Shown here: piece after piece, positions 51,161 through 59,446 of the stretch
Layout of the letters: each line of letters begins with the position of its first letter
How positions within the stretch are numbered: the stretch's first letter is position 1
Assembly (NCBI GenBank): GCA_905214715.1
Contig: CAJMMT010000009.1
Coordinates: 52,082-116,081 of the forward strand
DNA from: an uncultured bacterium
GTDB taxonomy: Bacteria > Bacteroidota > Bacteroidia > Bacteroidales > Muribaculaceae
DNA length: 64,000 nucleotides
Direction: 5' to 3'
Notes under the pieces: model-generated
What the model was told of the DNA's origin: nothing
The model's input: the letters and a program-made list of their open reading frames with translations, nothing else
Database searches by the model: none
Program-made: the position numbers and the translations under genes

Positions 51161-53161
51161 ATGAAACCAAATCGTATCAATCTTGGTAATGAATGGCCCG
51201 AAATGCCCGGTTTTCAAGAAGGCATAAGACGGGCACCGGACCGCGGCTATACACTGTCGCCTGAAAAAACTGTAACAGCACTTAAGAACGCTCTTCGTTA
51301 CCTGCCGGAAGAACTTCATGCCAAGGCAGCTCCGGAGTTCCTTGAGGAATTGCGCACACGCGGAAGAATTTACGCCTACCGCTTCCGTCCTGAAGGAGAC
51401 CTTAAAGCCAAGCCTATAGATGAATATAAGGGCAATTGCCTTGAAGGAAAGGCTTTTCAGGTCATGATCGACAATAATCTGTCGTTCGACATAGCCCTTT
51501 ATCCATATGAGCTTGTTACATATGGTGAAACGGGACAGGTGTGCCAAAACTGGCTGCAATACCGACTGATCAAGAAATATCTTGAGGAAATGACCGATGA
51601 GCAAACTCTGGTTGTGGAGTCAGGCCATCCCCTTGGTCTTTTCCCCTCGCGCAAAGATGCTCCCCGTGTCATCATAACAAATGCCATGATGGTTGGCCTT
51701 TTCGATAACCTTCACGACTGGCATGAAGCCATGCAGCTCGGTGTGGCCAACTATGGTCAGATGACCGCGGGCGGATGGATGTATATAGGACCCCAGGGTA
51801 TCGTACACGGTACGTTCAACACTATACTTAATGCCGGCCGTATGAAGCTCGGCGTACCTCAGGATGGAGATTTGCGCGGCCATATATTCGTATCTTCCGG
51901 TCTCGGAGGCATGAGCGGCGCTCAGCCGAAAGCTGCAGAGATAGCCGGAGCCGCCGCTATTATCGCCGAGGTAGATCCTTCGCGTATAGAAACTCGCCGT
52001 AATCAGGGTTGGGTACAGGAAGTTACCGATTCTATACCGGAAGCTTTCCGGCTTGCCGAAGATGCGATGGCAAAAAAAGAACCTGTTTCCATAGCCTATC
52101 TCGGCAATGTGGTTGATCTTCTGGAATATGCCGTCAAGCACGACAAAAAGATAGAACTTCTTTCCGACCAGACATCATGTCATGCCGTATATGAGGGTGG
52201 ATATTGTCCCGTAGGCATCTCTTTCGAAGAGCGCACGAGATTGCTTCACGACAATCCCGAAGAGTTCCGTAAGAAAGTGGATGAGTCACTAAAACGCCAT
52301 TATGAGGCCATCAAGGCTCTTGTGGCCCGCGGTACCTATTTCTTTGACTACGGTAACTCTTTCATGAAGGCTGTATATGATGCCGGTGTCAAGGAAATTT
52401 CAAAGAACGGAGTAGATGAGAAAGATGGATTCATCTGGCCCTCTTATGTCGAGGACATCATGGGCCCCATGCTGTTCGATTATGGCTACGGACCTTTCAG
52501 ATGGGTATGTCTCAGCGGGAAGCACGAAGATCTGATAAAAACAGACCATGCCGCCATGGAATGTATAGATCCTGACAGACGTGGACAGGACCGCGACAAT
52601 TACAATTGGATCCGTGATGCAGAAAAAAATGCGCTTGTTGTAGGCACCCAGGCCCGTATTCTGTATCAGGATGCCATGGGTCGCCTGAAGATCGCCCTAA
52701 GATTCAACGAGATGGTGAGAAATGGCGAGGTCGGTCCTATCATGCTTGGCCGCGACCATCATGATGTGTCAGGTACCGACTCTCCTTTCCGTGAGACATC
52801 CAATATCAAAGATGGATCAAATGTCATGGCCGATATGGCCGTTCAGTGTTTTGCCGGCAACTGCGCCCGCGGCATGAGCCTTGTGGCTCTTCATAACGGT
52901 GGCGGAGTAGGAATTGGCAAGGCCATAAACGGTGGTTTCGGTATGGTCTGTGATGGCTCGGAACGTGTAGATGAAATTCTGACAAAAGCCATGCTGTGGG
53001 ATGTTATGGGCGGTGTTGCCCGCAGATCTTGGGCACGTAATGAAAACGCCATGTCGACGGTTGCGGAATGGAACGATACCCAAAGTTGCAACGGATTTAT
53101 GATTACCGAACCGTTCATAGCCGACGGAGTGATGCTTGAAAAACTCGTTTACGGAAAATAA
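51161..53161 (+). CDS. hutU: Urocanate hydratase HutU
   Basis: HutU adds water to urocanate to give imidazolonepropionate, using tightly bound NAD+. The protein is 666 residues, about 100 longer than the Pseudomonas enzyme; I believe the long form is the Bacteroidetes type. Family signatures seen include SGHPLGLFPSRKDAPRVIITNAMMVG, the NAD-binding SSGLGGMSGAQPKAA, and LGRDHHDVSGTDSPFRET. It is the second step of the pathway but the first hut enzyme gene here, 9 bp before ftcD. Confidence 0.96.
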   Translation: MKPNRINLGNEWPEMPGFQEGIRRAPDRGYTLSPEKTVTALKNALRYLPEELHAKAAPEFLEELRTRGRIYAYRFRPEGDLKAKPIDEYKGNCLEGKAFQVMIDNNLSFDIALYPYELVTYGETGQVCQNWLQYRLIKKYLEEMTDEQTLVVESGHPLGLFPSRKDAPRVIITNAMMVGLFDNLHDWHEAMQLGVANYGQMTAGGWMYIGPQGIVHGTFNTILNAGRMKLGVPQDGDLRGHIFVSSGLGGMSGAQPKAAEIAGAAAIIAEVDPSRIETRRNQGWVQEVTDSIPEAFRLAEDAMAKKEPVSIAYLGNVVDLLEYAVKHDKKIELLSDQTSCHAVYEGGYCPVGISFEERTRLLHDNPEEFRKKVDESLKRHYEAIKALVARGTYFFDYGNSFMKAVYDAGVKEISKNGVDEKDGFIWPSYVEDIMGPMLFDYGYGPFRWVCLSGKHEDLIKTDHAAMECIDPDRRGQDRDNYNWIRDAEKNALVVGTQARILYQDAMGRLKIALRFNEMVRNGEVGPIMLGRDHHDVSGTDSPFRETSNIKDGSNVMADMAVQCFAGNCARGMSLVALHNGGGVGIGKAINGGFGMVCDGSERVDEILTKAMLWDVMGGVARRSWARNENAMSTVAEWNDTQSCNGFMITEPFIADGVMLEKLVYGK

Positions 53162-53170
53162 GATTATAAA

Positions 53171-54874
53171 ATGAAAAAAATCATAGAGTGCGTTCCAAAT
53201 TTCTCAGAGGGACGCAACAAAGAGGTTATCAAAGCTATAACCGATGCCATAGAAAAAGGAGGCGAAGTAAAACTGCTTGATGTGGATCCCGGTGAAGCCA
53301 CCAACCGCACAGTGGTAACTTTCGTGGGAGAACCCGAAGCCGTAATCGAGGCCGCTCTCAGAGGTATGAAAAAAGCTTCTGAACTCATAGATATGAGCCA
53401 GCATCACGGCGCACATCCGCGCATGGGCGCTACGGATGTATGCCCCCTTATCCCGGTGTCTGGAATCACACTCGAGGAGTGTGCTGAACTTGCGCGAGAA
53501 CTTGCCCGCAGAGCTTCCTCTGAACTGGGAATACCTTGTTATGCTTATGAAGCTTCGGCTCTGAGACCGGAACGTAAAAATCTGGCTGTTTGCCGTGAGG
53601 GTGAATATGAAGGGCTCAGCGCACGAATGGGTACCGACAAGGGTCCTGATTTCGGCAACAGACCTTGGGATGAGCAAGTGGCACATACAGGTTGCACTGC
53701 AGTAGGCGCACGCGATTTCCTCATAGCCGTAAACTTCAACCTGAACACGACTTCCACACGTCGTGCCAACGCCATCGCTTTTGACGTTCGTGAAAAGGGA
53801 CGGCCTATGCGTGAGGGAGGTAAGCCTAATGGCAAACCGATGAAGGATGAGAAAGGCAATCCTATAATGATTCCCGGCACTCTTAAAAGCACAAAGGCCA
53901 TAGGCTGGTTTATCGATGAGTATGGTATCGCTCAGGTTTCCATGAATATAACCGATATGGGCGTTACGCCTCTTCACAAGGCGTTCGACGAGGTCAGCCG
54001 CGCGGCGGCAGCCCGTGGTGTTCGCGTTACCGGTACCGAAATTGTTGGTCTTATCCCCAAGAGGGCTCTTATCGAGGCCGGCAAGCATTACCTGAGAATG
54101 CAGCAGCGTTCAGTGGGTCTCCCTGACTCGGAAATTATCAGGATAGCGGTCAAGTCTATGGGACTTGATGAACTGAAGCCGTTCGACACCGATGAAAAGG
54201 TTATAGAATACATGCTTGAAAGCGGCAAAGAGGGAAAGAAACTTACCGACATGACCTGCAAGGAGTTTGCCGATGAGACTTCCTCGGAGTCCCCGGCTCC
54301 CGGCGGTGGTTCCATTTCGGCATATATGGGAGCATTGGCGGCAGCTTTGGGTACGATGGTGGCCAATCTTTCTTCACATAAGGCAGGTTGGGACGACCGT
54401 TGGGAAGAGTTCTCCGATGTCGCCGAGAAAGGTCGCCATATACAGGACCGTCTGATGGATCTCGTAGATGAGGATACGGAGGCCTTCAACAAAATTATGG
54501 CCGTATTCGCCATGCCGAAGAAAACTGATGCCGAAAAGGCAGCCCGTGCCAAGGCCATGGAGGAGGCTACCCTTTACGCTACGCAGGTGCCACTCAAGAC
54601 TATGAAAGCAGCTTATGAGACGTTTGATGTTCTCGAAGCGATGACCGATAAAGGTAATCCTGCTTCGGTAAGCGATGCAGGCGTGGGTGCACTCGCCGCG
54701 AGAAGCGCCGTACTCGGTGCCCAGCTTAACGTCATGATCAATGCCGAGGGTCTCAAGGACCGGGAAGTGGCTGAATCACTCCTGGCAGAAGCTCGCGATA
54801 TCGCCGAAAAGGCCGTGGCCCGTGAGGCCGAGATTCTCGCTAAGGTGAACAAAGTAATCTCGAAGGATAAATGA
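53171..54874 (+). CDS. ftcD: Bifunctional glutamate formimidoyltransferase / formimidoyl-THF cyclodeaminase
   Basis: This 567-residue fusion has an N-terminal formiminotransferase (about 1-300: ECVPNFSEGRN, SQHHGAHPRMGATDVCPLIPV, RPWDEQVAHTGCTAVGARDFLIAVNFNLNT) and a C-terminal cyclodeaminase (about 365-560: ETSSESPAPGGGSISAYMGALAAALGTMVANLS). It moves the formimino group from formiminoglutamate to tetrahydrofolate, giving glutamate, then releases ammonia to make methenyl-THF. This replaces HutG or HutF, neither of which is present here. It overlaps hutI by 4 bp (ATGA). Confidence 0.95.
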   Translation: MKKIIECVPNFSEGRNKEVIKAITDAIEKGGEVKLLDVDPGEATNRTVVTFVGEPEAVIEAALRGMKKASELIDMSQHHGAHPRMGATDVCPLIPVSGITLEECAELARELARRASSELGIPCYAYEASALRPERKNLAVCREGEYEGLSARMGTDKGPDFGNRPWDEQVAHTGCTAVGARDFLIAVNFNLNTTSTRRANAIAFDVREKGRPMREGGKPNGKPMKDEKGNPIMIPGTLKSTKAIGWFIDEYGIAQVSMNITDMGVTPLHKAFDEVSRAAAARGVRVTGTEIVGLIPKRALIEAGKHYLRMQQRSVGLPDSEIIRIAVKSMGLDELKPFDTDEKVIEYMLESGKEGKKLTDMTCKEFADETSSESPAPGGGSISAYMGALAAALGTMVANLSSHKAGWDDRWEEFSDVAEKGRHIQDRLMDLVDEDTEAFNKIMAVFAMPKKTDAEKAARAKAMEEATLYATQVPLKTMKAAYETFDVLEAMTDKGNPASVSDAGVGALAARSAVLGAQLNVMINAEGLKDREVAESLLAEARDIAEKAVAREAEILAKVNKVISKDK

Positions 54875-56121
54875 AAGGGAGAAATATCCTGATTGTAAAT
54901 ACACGTATCGTTACCCCTTTGGGCCATGAGGCCCGGAAGGGTAACGATATGCGTGTTTTACATACTGTAGACAACGGAGCTATCCTTATCGTAGATGGTA
55001 AGATACTCTATGCCGGAAGCCGGGAGAATCTTCCTGATTACAATGGCGACATACGCAAGATAGATGCCGGAGGCAGGGTTTCTGTTCCGGGATTTGTAGA
55101 TTCGCATACCCATCTGATCTTCGGTGGTTATCGTCCGGATGAGTTCGAATGGCGTCTTAAAGGCGACTCATACATGAGTATCATGGAGCGTGGTGGTGGC
55201 ATTCAGTCAACCGTAAATGCCACCCGCGGCATGACAGCTTCCGAATTTGCTGAAAAAGCGAAGTGGTTTATCGATCGGATGGTTGCCGATGGTGTAACTA
55301 CTGTCGAAGCCAAAAGCGGATATGGGCTTGATATAGAAAGCGAGTCGAGGATGCTCGATGCTATCAAAATGCTCGCCGACGACCCTGAACGTAAACTCAA
55401 TGTCGTATCCACTTTCCTTGGTGCCCATGCTGTTCCAAAGGAGTATAAAGGGAGAACGGCGGAATATGTGGATTTGATTATCGACGAGATGTTGCCTCGC
55501 TTTAAAGACAAGGCCCGTTTCTGCGATATTTTCACTGAAAAGAATGTGTTCGAGATCGAAGACTCGCGCAGACTTCTCAATGCCGCCAAAGAGCATGGTT
55601 ATCAGCTTAAACTTCATGCCGATGAGATAGTAACTCTCGGCGGCGCGGAGTTGGCCGCCGAGGTCGGTGCTGTATCGGCAGATCATCTTCTGCATGTGAG
55701 TGATCGTGGCGTGAAGGAAATGGCCAAGGCTGGTGTCGTGGCCACATTGCTTCCACTCACCGCTTTTGCCTTAAAGGAACCGTTTGCACCGGCGCGTAAG
55801 TTCATAGATGCCGGTGCGGCCGTTGCTTTGGCTACAGACCTTAATCCCGGCTCATGTTTCAGCGGTTCGATACCGTTGACTATCGCGTTGGCCTGCATTT
55901 ACATGAACATGACTGTGGAGGAGACTCTGACCGCACTTACACTTAACGGGGCGGCAGCAGTCGGTATGGCCGACGAAACGGGGTCTCTGGAAGAAGGCAA
56001 GTTGGGTGATGTGGCTATACTTGAATTCGATAATCTCAATTTCCTGCCTTATTATGTAGGAATGAACTGCGTGAGGACTACCATTTCAAGAGGTAAGGTA
56101 GTCGATGGAGCAGATATGTAA
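54871..56121 (+). CDS. hutI: Imidazolonepropionase HutI
   Basis: HutI opens imidazolonepropionate to formiminoglutamate. The protein is 416 residues of the amidohydrolase superfamily: the metal-binding segment VDSHTHLIFGGYR near 75-87, EAKSGYGLD, KLHADEIV, ADHLLHVS and ATDLNPGSCF give the expected ligands. It starts in an ATGA overlap with ftcD and lies 27 bp before hutH. Confidence 0.96.
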   Translation: MKGRNILIVNTRIVTPLGHEARKGNDMRVLHTVDNGAILIVDGKILYAGSRENLPDYNGDIRKIDAGGRVSVPGFVDSHTHLIFGGYRPDEFEWRLKGDSYMSIMERGGGIQSTVNATRGMTASEFAEKAKWFIDRMVADGVTTVEAKSGYGLDIESESRMLDAIKMLADDPERKLNVVSTFLGAHAVPKEYKGRTAEYVDLIIDEMLPRFKDKARFCDIFTEKNVFEIEDSRRLLNAAKEHGYQLKLHADEIVTLGGAELAAEVGAVSADHLLHVSDRGVKEMAKAGVVATLLPLTAFALKEPFAPARKFIDAGAAVALATDLNPGSCFSGSIPLTIALACIYMNMTVEETLTALTLNGAAAVGMADETGSLEEGKLGDVAILEFDNLNFLPYYVGMNCVRTTISRGKVVDGADM

Positions 56122-56148
56122 AACAGGGGGAATTAACTGACATCAGAT

Positions 56149-57642
56149 ATGAAAGAATATGCAATCGGTTCGTCTAAGCTTGATTACAGCTTGATAGAAC
56201 AAATACTTAAAGATAATGCAAAACTGACTCTGTCGCAGGAAGCGGTAGAGAAGATCAACAAGTGTCGCGATTATCTCGATGCGAAAACCGATCGGGACAC
56301 TACACCGATATATGGTGTTACCACAGGGTTCGGTTCGCTGTGTAACAAGCATATATCCCGTGAAGAACTTTCCACACTTCAGGAGAATCTTGTCAAGAGT
56401 CATAGTTGCTCTATCGGCACTCCCGTAGACAAGACAATAATCAAGCTGATGCTTCTGCTGAAAGCTCATGCTCTTTCGCTGGGATTCAGTGGCGTTCAGG
56501 AGATAACGGTCCGCAGAATACTTGATTTGTATAACAACGATGTTCTTCCGGTTGTCTACGATCGCGGATCGCTTGGCGCTTCAGGCGACCTTGCTCCGCT
56601 TGCAAACCTCTTCCTGCCGCTTATAGGAGAAGGCGAGGTTTATTACAAGGGCAAAATCATTGCCGCTCATGAGGCCAATTCAATTTTCGGATGGAAGCCT
56701 ATCAAACTGAAATCGAAAGAGGGACTCGCGCTGCTGAACGGCACGCAGTTCATGAGTGCCAACGGTATCAAGGCACTTATCGACGGTTGGCATATGGTTA
56801 AATGCTTCGATCTATTCGGAGCCATGAGCCTTGAGGCTTTCGACGGTCGGATAGAACCTTTCTGGGATTGTATCCAGCAGGTACGTCCGCATGCCGGACA
56901 GATCGAGACGGGCAAGGTATTCCGTTCACTGCTCGAGGGCAGCGAAATAATAAAACGGGAGAAAGCTCATGTACAGGATCCCTACTCTTTCCGTTGCATT
57001 CCTCAGGTTCACGGTGCAGTGAAAGATGCCATGATCCACGTTACAGACGTGCTTCATACAGAAATTAATTCTGTAACCGACAATCCCACGGTATTCCCCG
57101 ATGAAGACCTCGTAGTGTCCGGCGGAAACTTCCACGGTGAACCCCTGGCGCTTGCATTCGACTATATGGGAGTGGCCCTGCATGAACTCGGCAACATTTC
57201 AGAGCGTCGTACCGCACAGCTTATTCTCGGGTTGCGCGGTCTGCCTGAGTTCCTTGTGGCTAAACCCGGACTTAATTCCGGTTTCATGATACCGCAGTAT
57301 GCCGCGGCTTCTGTAGTGAGCCAGAACAAGATGTACGCATGGCCTGCGTCGTGCGATTCCATAGTAAGCTCCAACGGACAGGAAGATCTCGTGTCGATGG
57401 GTGCCAATGCAGCTACAAAACTTCATAAGATTATCTCCAACCTTAAGTACATCGCTGCCATAGAGCTTATGAACGCCGCTCAGGGTATAGATTTCCGTCG
57501 TCCGCTCAAATCCTCACCCTATATAGAGCAGGTGATGGAAGCTTACCGCAGAGAGGTACCCTTTGTAGACGAGGATGTAGTCATGCAGGACTATATCGCG
57601 AAGACTATGTCTTTCCTCGACAAATATGATATAGACTATTAA
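56149..57642 (+). CDS. hutH: Histidine ammonia-lyase HutH
   Basis: HutH removes ammonia from L-histidine to give urocanate, the entry step. The protein is 497 residues. The Ala-Ser-Gly that cyclises to the MIO electrophile is at about 144-146 in GSLGASGDLAPLA. Other conserved parts are YGVTTGFGSL, the region QDPYSFRCIPQVHGAV and NPTVFPDEDLVVSGGNFHGEP. It is the last hut gene and is followed by an unusually long perfect hairpin. Confidence 0.97.
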   Translation: MKEYAIGSSKLDYSLIEQILKDNAKLTLSQEAVEKINKCRDYLDAKTDRDTTPIYGVTTGFGSLCNKHISREELSTLQENLVKSHSCSIGTPVDKTIIKLMLLLKAHALSLGFSGVQEITVRRILDLYNNDVLPVVYDRGSLGASGDLAPLANLFLPLIGEGEVYYKGKIIAAHEANSIFGWKPIKLKSKEGLALLNGTQFMSANGIKALIDGWHMVKCFDLFGAMSLEAFDGRIEPFWDCIQQVRPHAGQIETGKVFRSLLEGSEIIKREKAHVQDPYSFRCIPQVHGAVKDAMIHVTDVLHTEINSVTDNPTVFPDEDLVVSGGNFHGEPLALAFDYMGVALHELGNISERRTAQLILGLRGLPEFLVAKPGLNSGFMIPQYAAASVVSQNKMYAWPASCDSIVSSNGQEDLVSMGANAATKLHKIISNLKYIAAIELMNAAQGIDFRRPLKSSPYIEQVMEAYRREVPFVDEDVVMQDYIAKTMSFLDKYDIDY

Positions 57643-57650
57643 TAGCCTAT

Positions 57651-57717
57651 GTAACCCGTAATAATAAAAAACGGCATTTGAAAAAATCGAATGCCGTTTT
57701 TTATTATTACGGGTTAC
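57651..57717. terminator. 28-bp perfect bidirectional terminator between hutH and rlmD
   Basis: Arms 57651-57678 and 57690-57717 are perfectly complementary over 28 bp with an 11-nt loop. Each arm has runs of A and T (AATAATAAAAAACGG...), giving T-tracts on either strand. It lies 8 bp after the hutH stop and covers the rlmD stop codon. Confidence 0.93.
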
Positions 57718-59177
57718 TGCTTCTTACGTTCAAGTCTTACAACATTCTCTACATGGTGGGTGTGAGGGAACATGTCTACCGGCTGAACGTCTGTAACATG
57801 GTATTTACCGTCAAGCAGCGCTATGTCGCGGGCCTGTGTGGCAGGGTTGCAGCTCACATATACGATAACTTCAGGCTCAGCACGCAGAATCACATTCACA
57901 ACATCCTCATGCATTCCGGCTCTCGGTGGGTCTACAATCATCACGTCAGGTCTGCCGTGTTTCTCCACGAACGAGTCGGTAAGGATATCCTTCATATCAC
58001 CGGCAAAGAATTCGATATTGTCAAGTCCATTGACCCGGGCATTAAGCTTGGCGTCTGCTATTGCAGCCTCCACATACTCTATGCCTATCACTTTTGACGC
58101 GCCTTTCGCAACGAAATTGGCGATTGTCCCTGTACCGGTATACAAGTCGTAGACCAAAGGTTTCTGTACAGATTGCCCATCATCCTGGTTGTCAAGTCCG
58201 GCAAAATGACGTGCCACCTCATAAAGTCGCAGGGCCTGCCGGGAGTTTGTCTGATAGAACGATTTGGCGTTTATGCGGAAGCGCAATCCTTCCATTTTCT
58301 CTTCGATATAGTCTGGTCCTGACCAGCATACCACTTCCTGATCGGATATGGTATCGTTGGCTTTGAGATTTATCACATATAGAAGCGAGGTAATCTCCGG
58401 GAACGTCGACTGCAACCACTCCATGACTTTTCTTATCTCTTCAGGCGAGTCTTCGCCAAATTGCAGACATACCATGACCTCTCCGGTAGAGGCTATGCGT
58501 ATCATCATATTTCGAAGCAATCCCGTGTTATCCCTTATGTCATAGAATGAAAGCCCCTCGGCAGTCGCGAATTCATATAAAGAATTTCGTATACGGTCTC
58601 CCAATGAATCCTGAAGCAGACATTGGTTTATATGAAGCACTTTATCGAAAGCTCCCGGTATGTGGAACCCGAGACCTTCGGGCGCGTCGGTAAAAGTTTT
58701 TCCTGATTTTATATCCTCCCAGCTTCTCCACTTCTTATTGCTGAAAGTATACTCCATTTTATTGCGGTAGGCCCATATTTCTTCCGAACCGATTATGGGT
58801 GATATTTCAGGCAATTCCACCTTCGCTATTCTTGTCAGGGCATCTGTAACCTGCTGCTGTTTGTGGCGCAGCTGTTCTGCGTATGGCAGATGCTGCCACT
58901 TGCAACCGCCGCATAGGCCGAAATGTGAGCATCTCGGTTCAACGCGCACAGGCGATGGTTTTATAATACGTTCTATGTGCCCTTCGGCGTAGGAGTGTTT
59001 TTTGCGGTCAAGCTGAACATCGGCGATATCGCCGGGTGCGCCGTAGGGTATGAATACAACAATCTGAGAATCGTCATCTTCCCGCAACCTGACTCTTGCC
59101 AAAGCTTTACCTTCGGCTGCTACTCCGTTTATCTCTATACCTTCCAACAGCGGAAGCGGTTTCTTTTTTCTTGCCAT
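57714..59177 (-). CDS. rlmD: 23S rRNA (uracil-C5)-methyltransferase RlmD
   Basis: This 487-residue TrmA-family enzyme has an N-terminal TRAM domain (about 12-72) and a 4Fe-4S site with Cys83, Cys89 and Cys92 (CSHFGLCGGC) plus a later Cys. The SAM-binding fold has LVYDLYTGTGTIANFVA and IGIEYVEAAIADAKLNA, followed by MIVDPPRAGMHEDVV, and the catalytic Cys lies in YVSCNPATQARD. It methylates a uracil in 23S rRNA or a related RNA; the exact position (1939 or 747) is assigned by family only. It is divergent from ppdK. Confidence 0.9.
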   Translation of the reverse strand: MARKKKPLPLLEGIEINGVAAEGKALARVRLREDDDSQIVVFIPYGAPGDIADVQLDRKKHSYAEGHIERIIKPSPVRVEPRCSHFGLCGGCKWQHLPYAEQLRHKQQQVTDALTRIAKVELPEISPIIGSEEIWAYRNKMEYTFSNKKWRSWEDIKSGKTFTDAPEGLGFHIPGAFDKVLHINQCLLQDSLGDRIRNSLYEFATAEGLSFYDIRDNTGLLRNMMIRIASTGEVMVCLQFGEDSPEEIRKVMEWLQSTFPEITSLLYVINLKANDTISDQEVVCWSGPDYIEEKMEGLRFRINAKSFYQTNSRQALRLYEVARHFAGLDNQDDGQSVQKPLVYDLYTGTGTIANFVAKGASKVIGIEYVEAAIADAKLNARVNGLDNIEFFAGDMKDILTDSFVEKHGRPDVMIVDPPRAGMHEDVVNVILRAEPEVIVYVSCNPATQARDIALLDGKYHVTDVQPVDMFPHTHHVENVVRLERKKQ

Positions 59178-59199
59178 ATTAAAAAACTGTATCCGGCTT

Positions 59200-59239
59200 G
59201 TCCAGATAGTAGGTAATGCGTTACCTATTACTTTTGGAC
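59200..59239 (-). promoter_or_regulatory. Possible structured leader of rlmD
   Basis: TAGGTAA-TGCG-TTACCTA (59210-59227) is a perfect 7-bp hairpin flanked by GTCCA and TGGAC (59200-59204, 59235-59239), which can close an outer stem. It lies about 23 bp before the rlmD start. A role in controlling rlmD is inference. Confidence 0.35.
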
Positions 59240-59272
59240 AATATTAAACAGAATCTAAACATTTTTAATGTG

Positions 59273-59331
59273 CAAAATTAAGAATAAGTTGCGTTATATA
59301 GCTGATATCTGATGCAAAATTTGTATATTTG
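59273..59331. promoter_or_regulatory. Divergent -7 elements for rlmD and ppdK
   Basis: On minus, TAATTTTG (59273-59280) faces rlmD; on plus, TATATTTG (59324-59331) faces ppdK. Both match TAnnTTTG, but neither has a clear TTG at 19-20 nt. The ppdK leader would be about 110 nt. Confidence 0.5.
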
Positions 59332-59446
59332 CACTCCTGCCTTATGTCTTGCGTTTTTCAATGACACGTAGCATCGTTTTTGATTGATGCACATAGGCGG
59401 CTCACCAACCAGTTCAAGGAAGAAAACCTAAAATAATTTTTTACGA

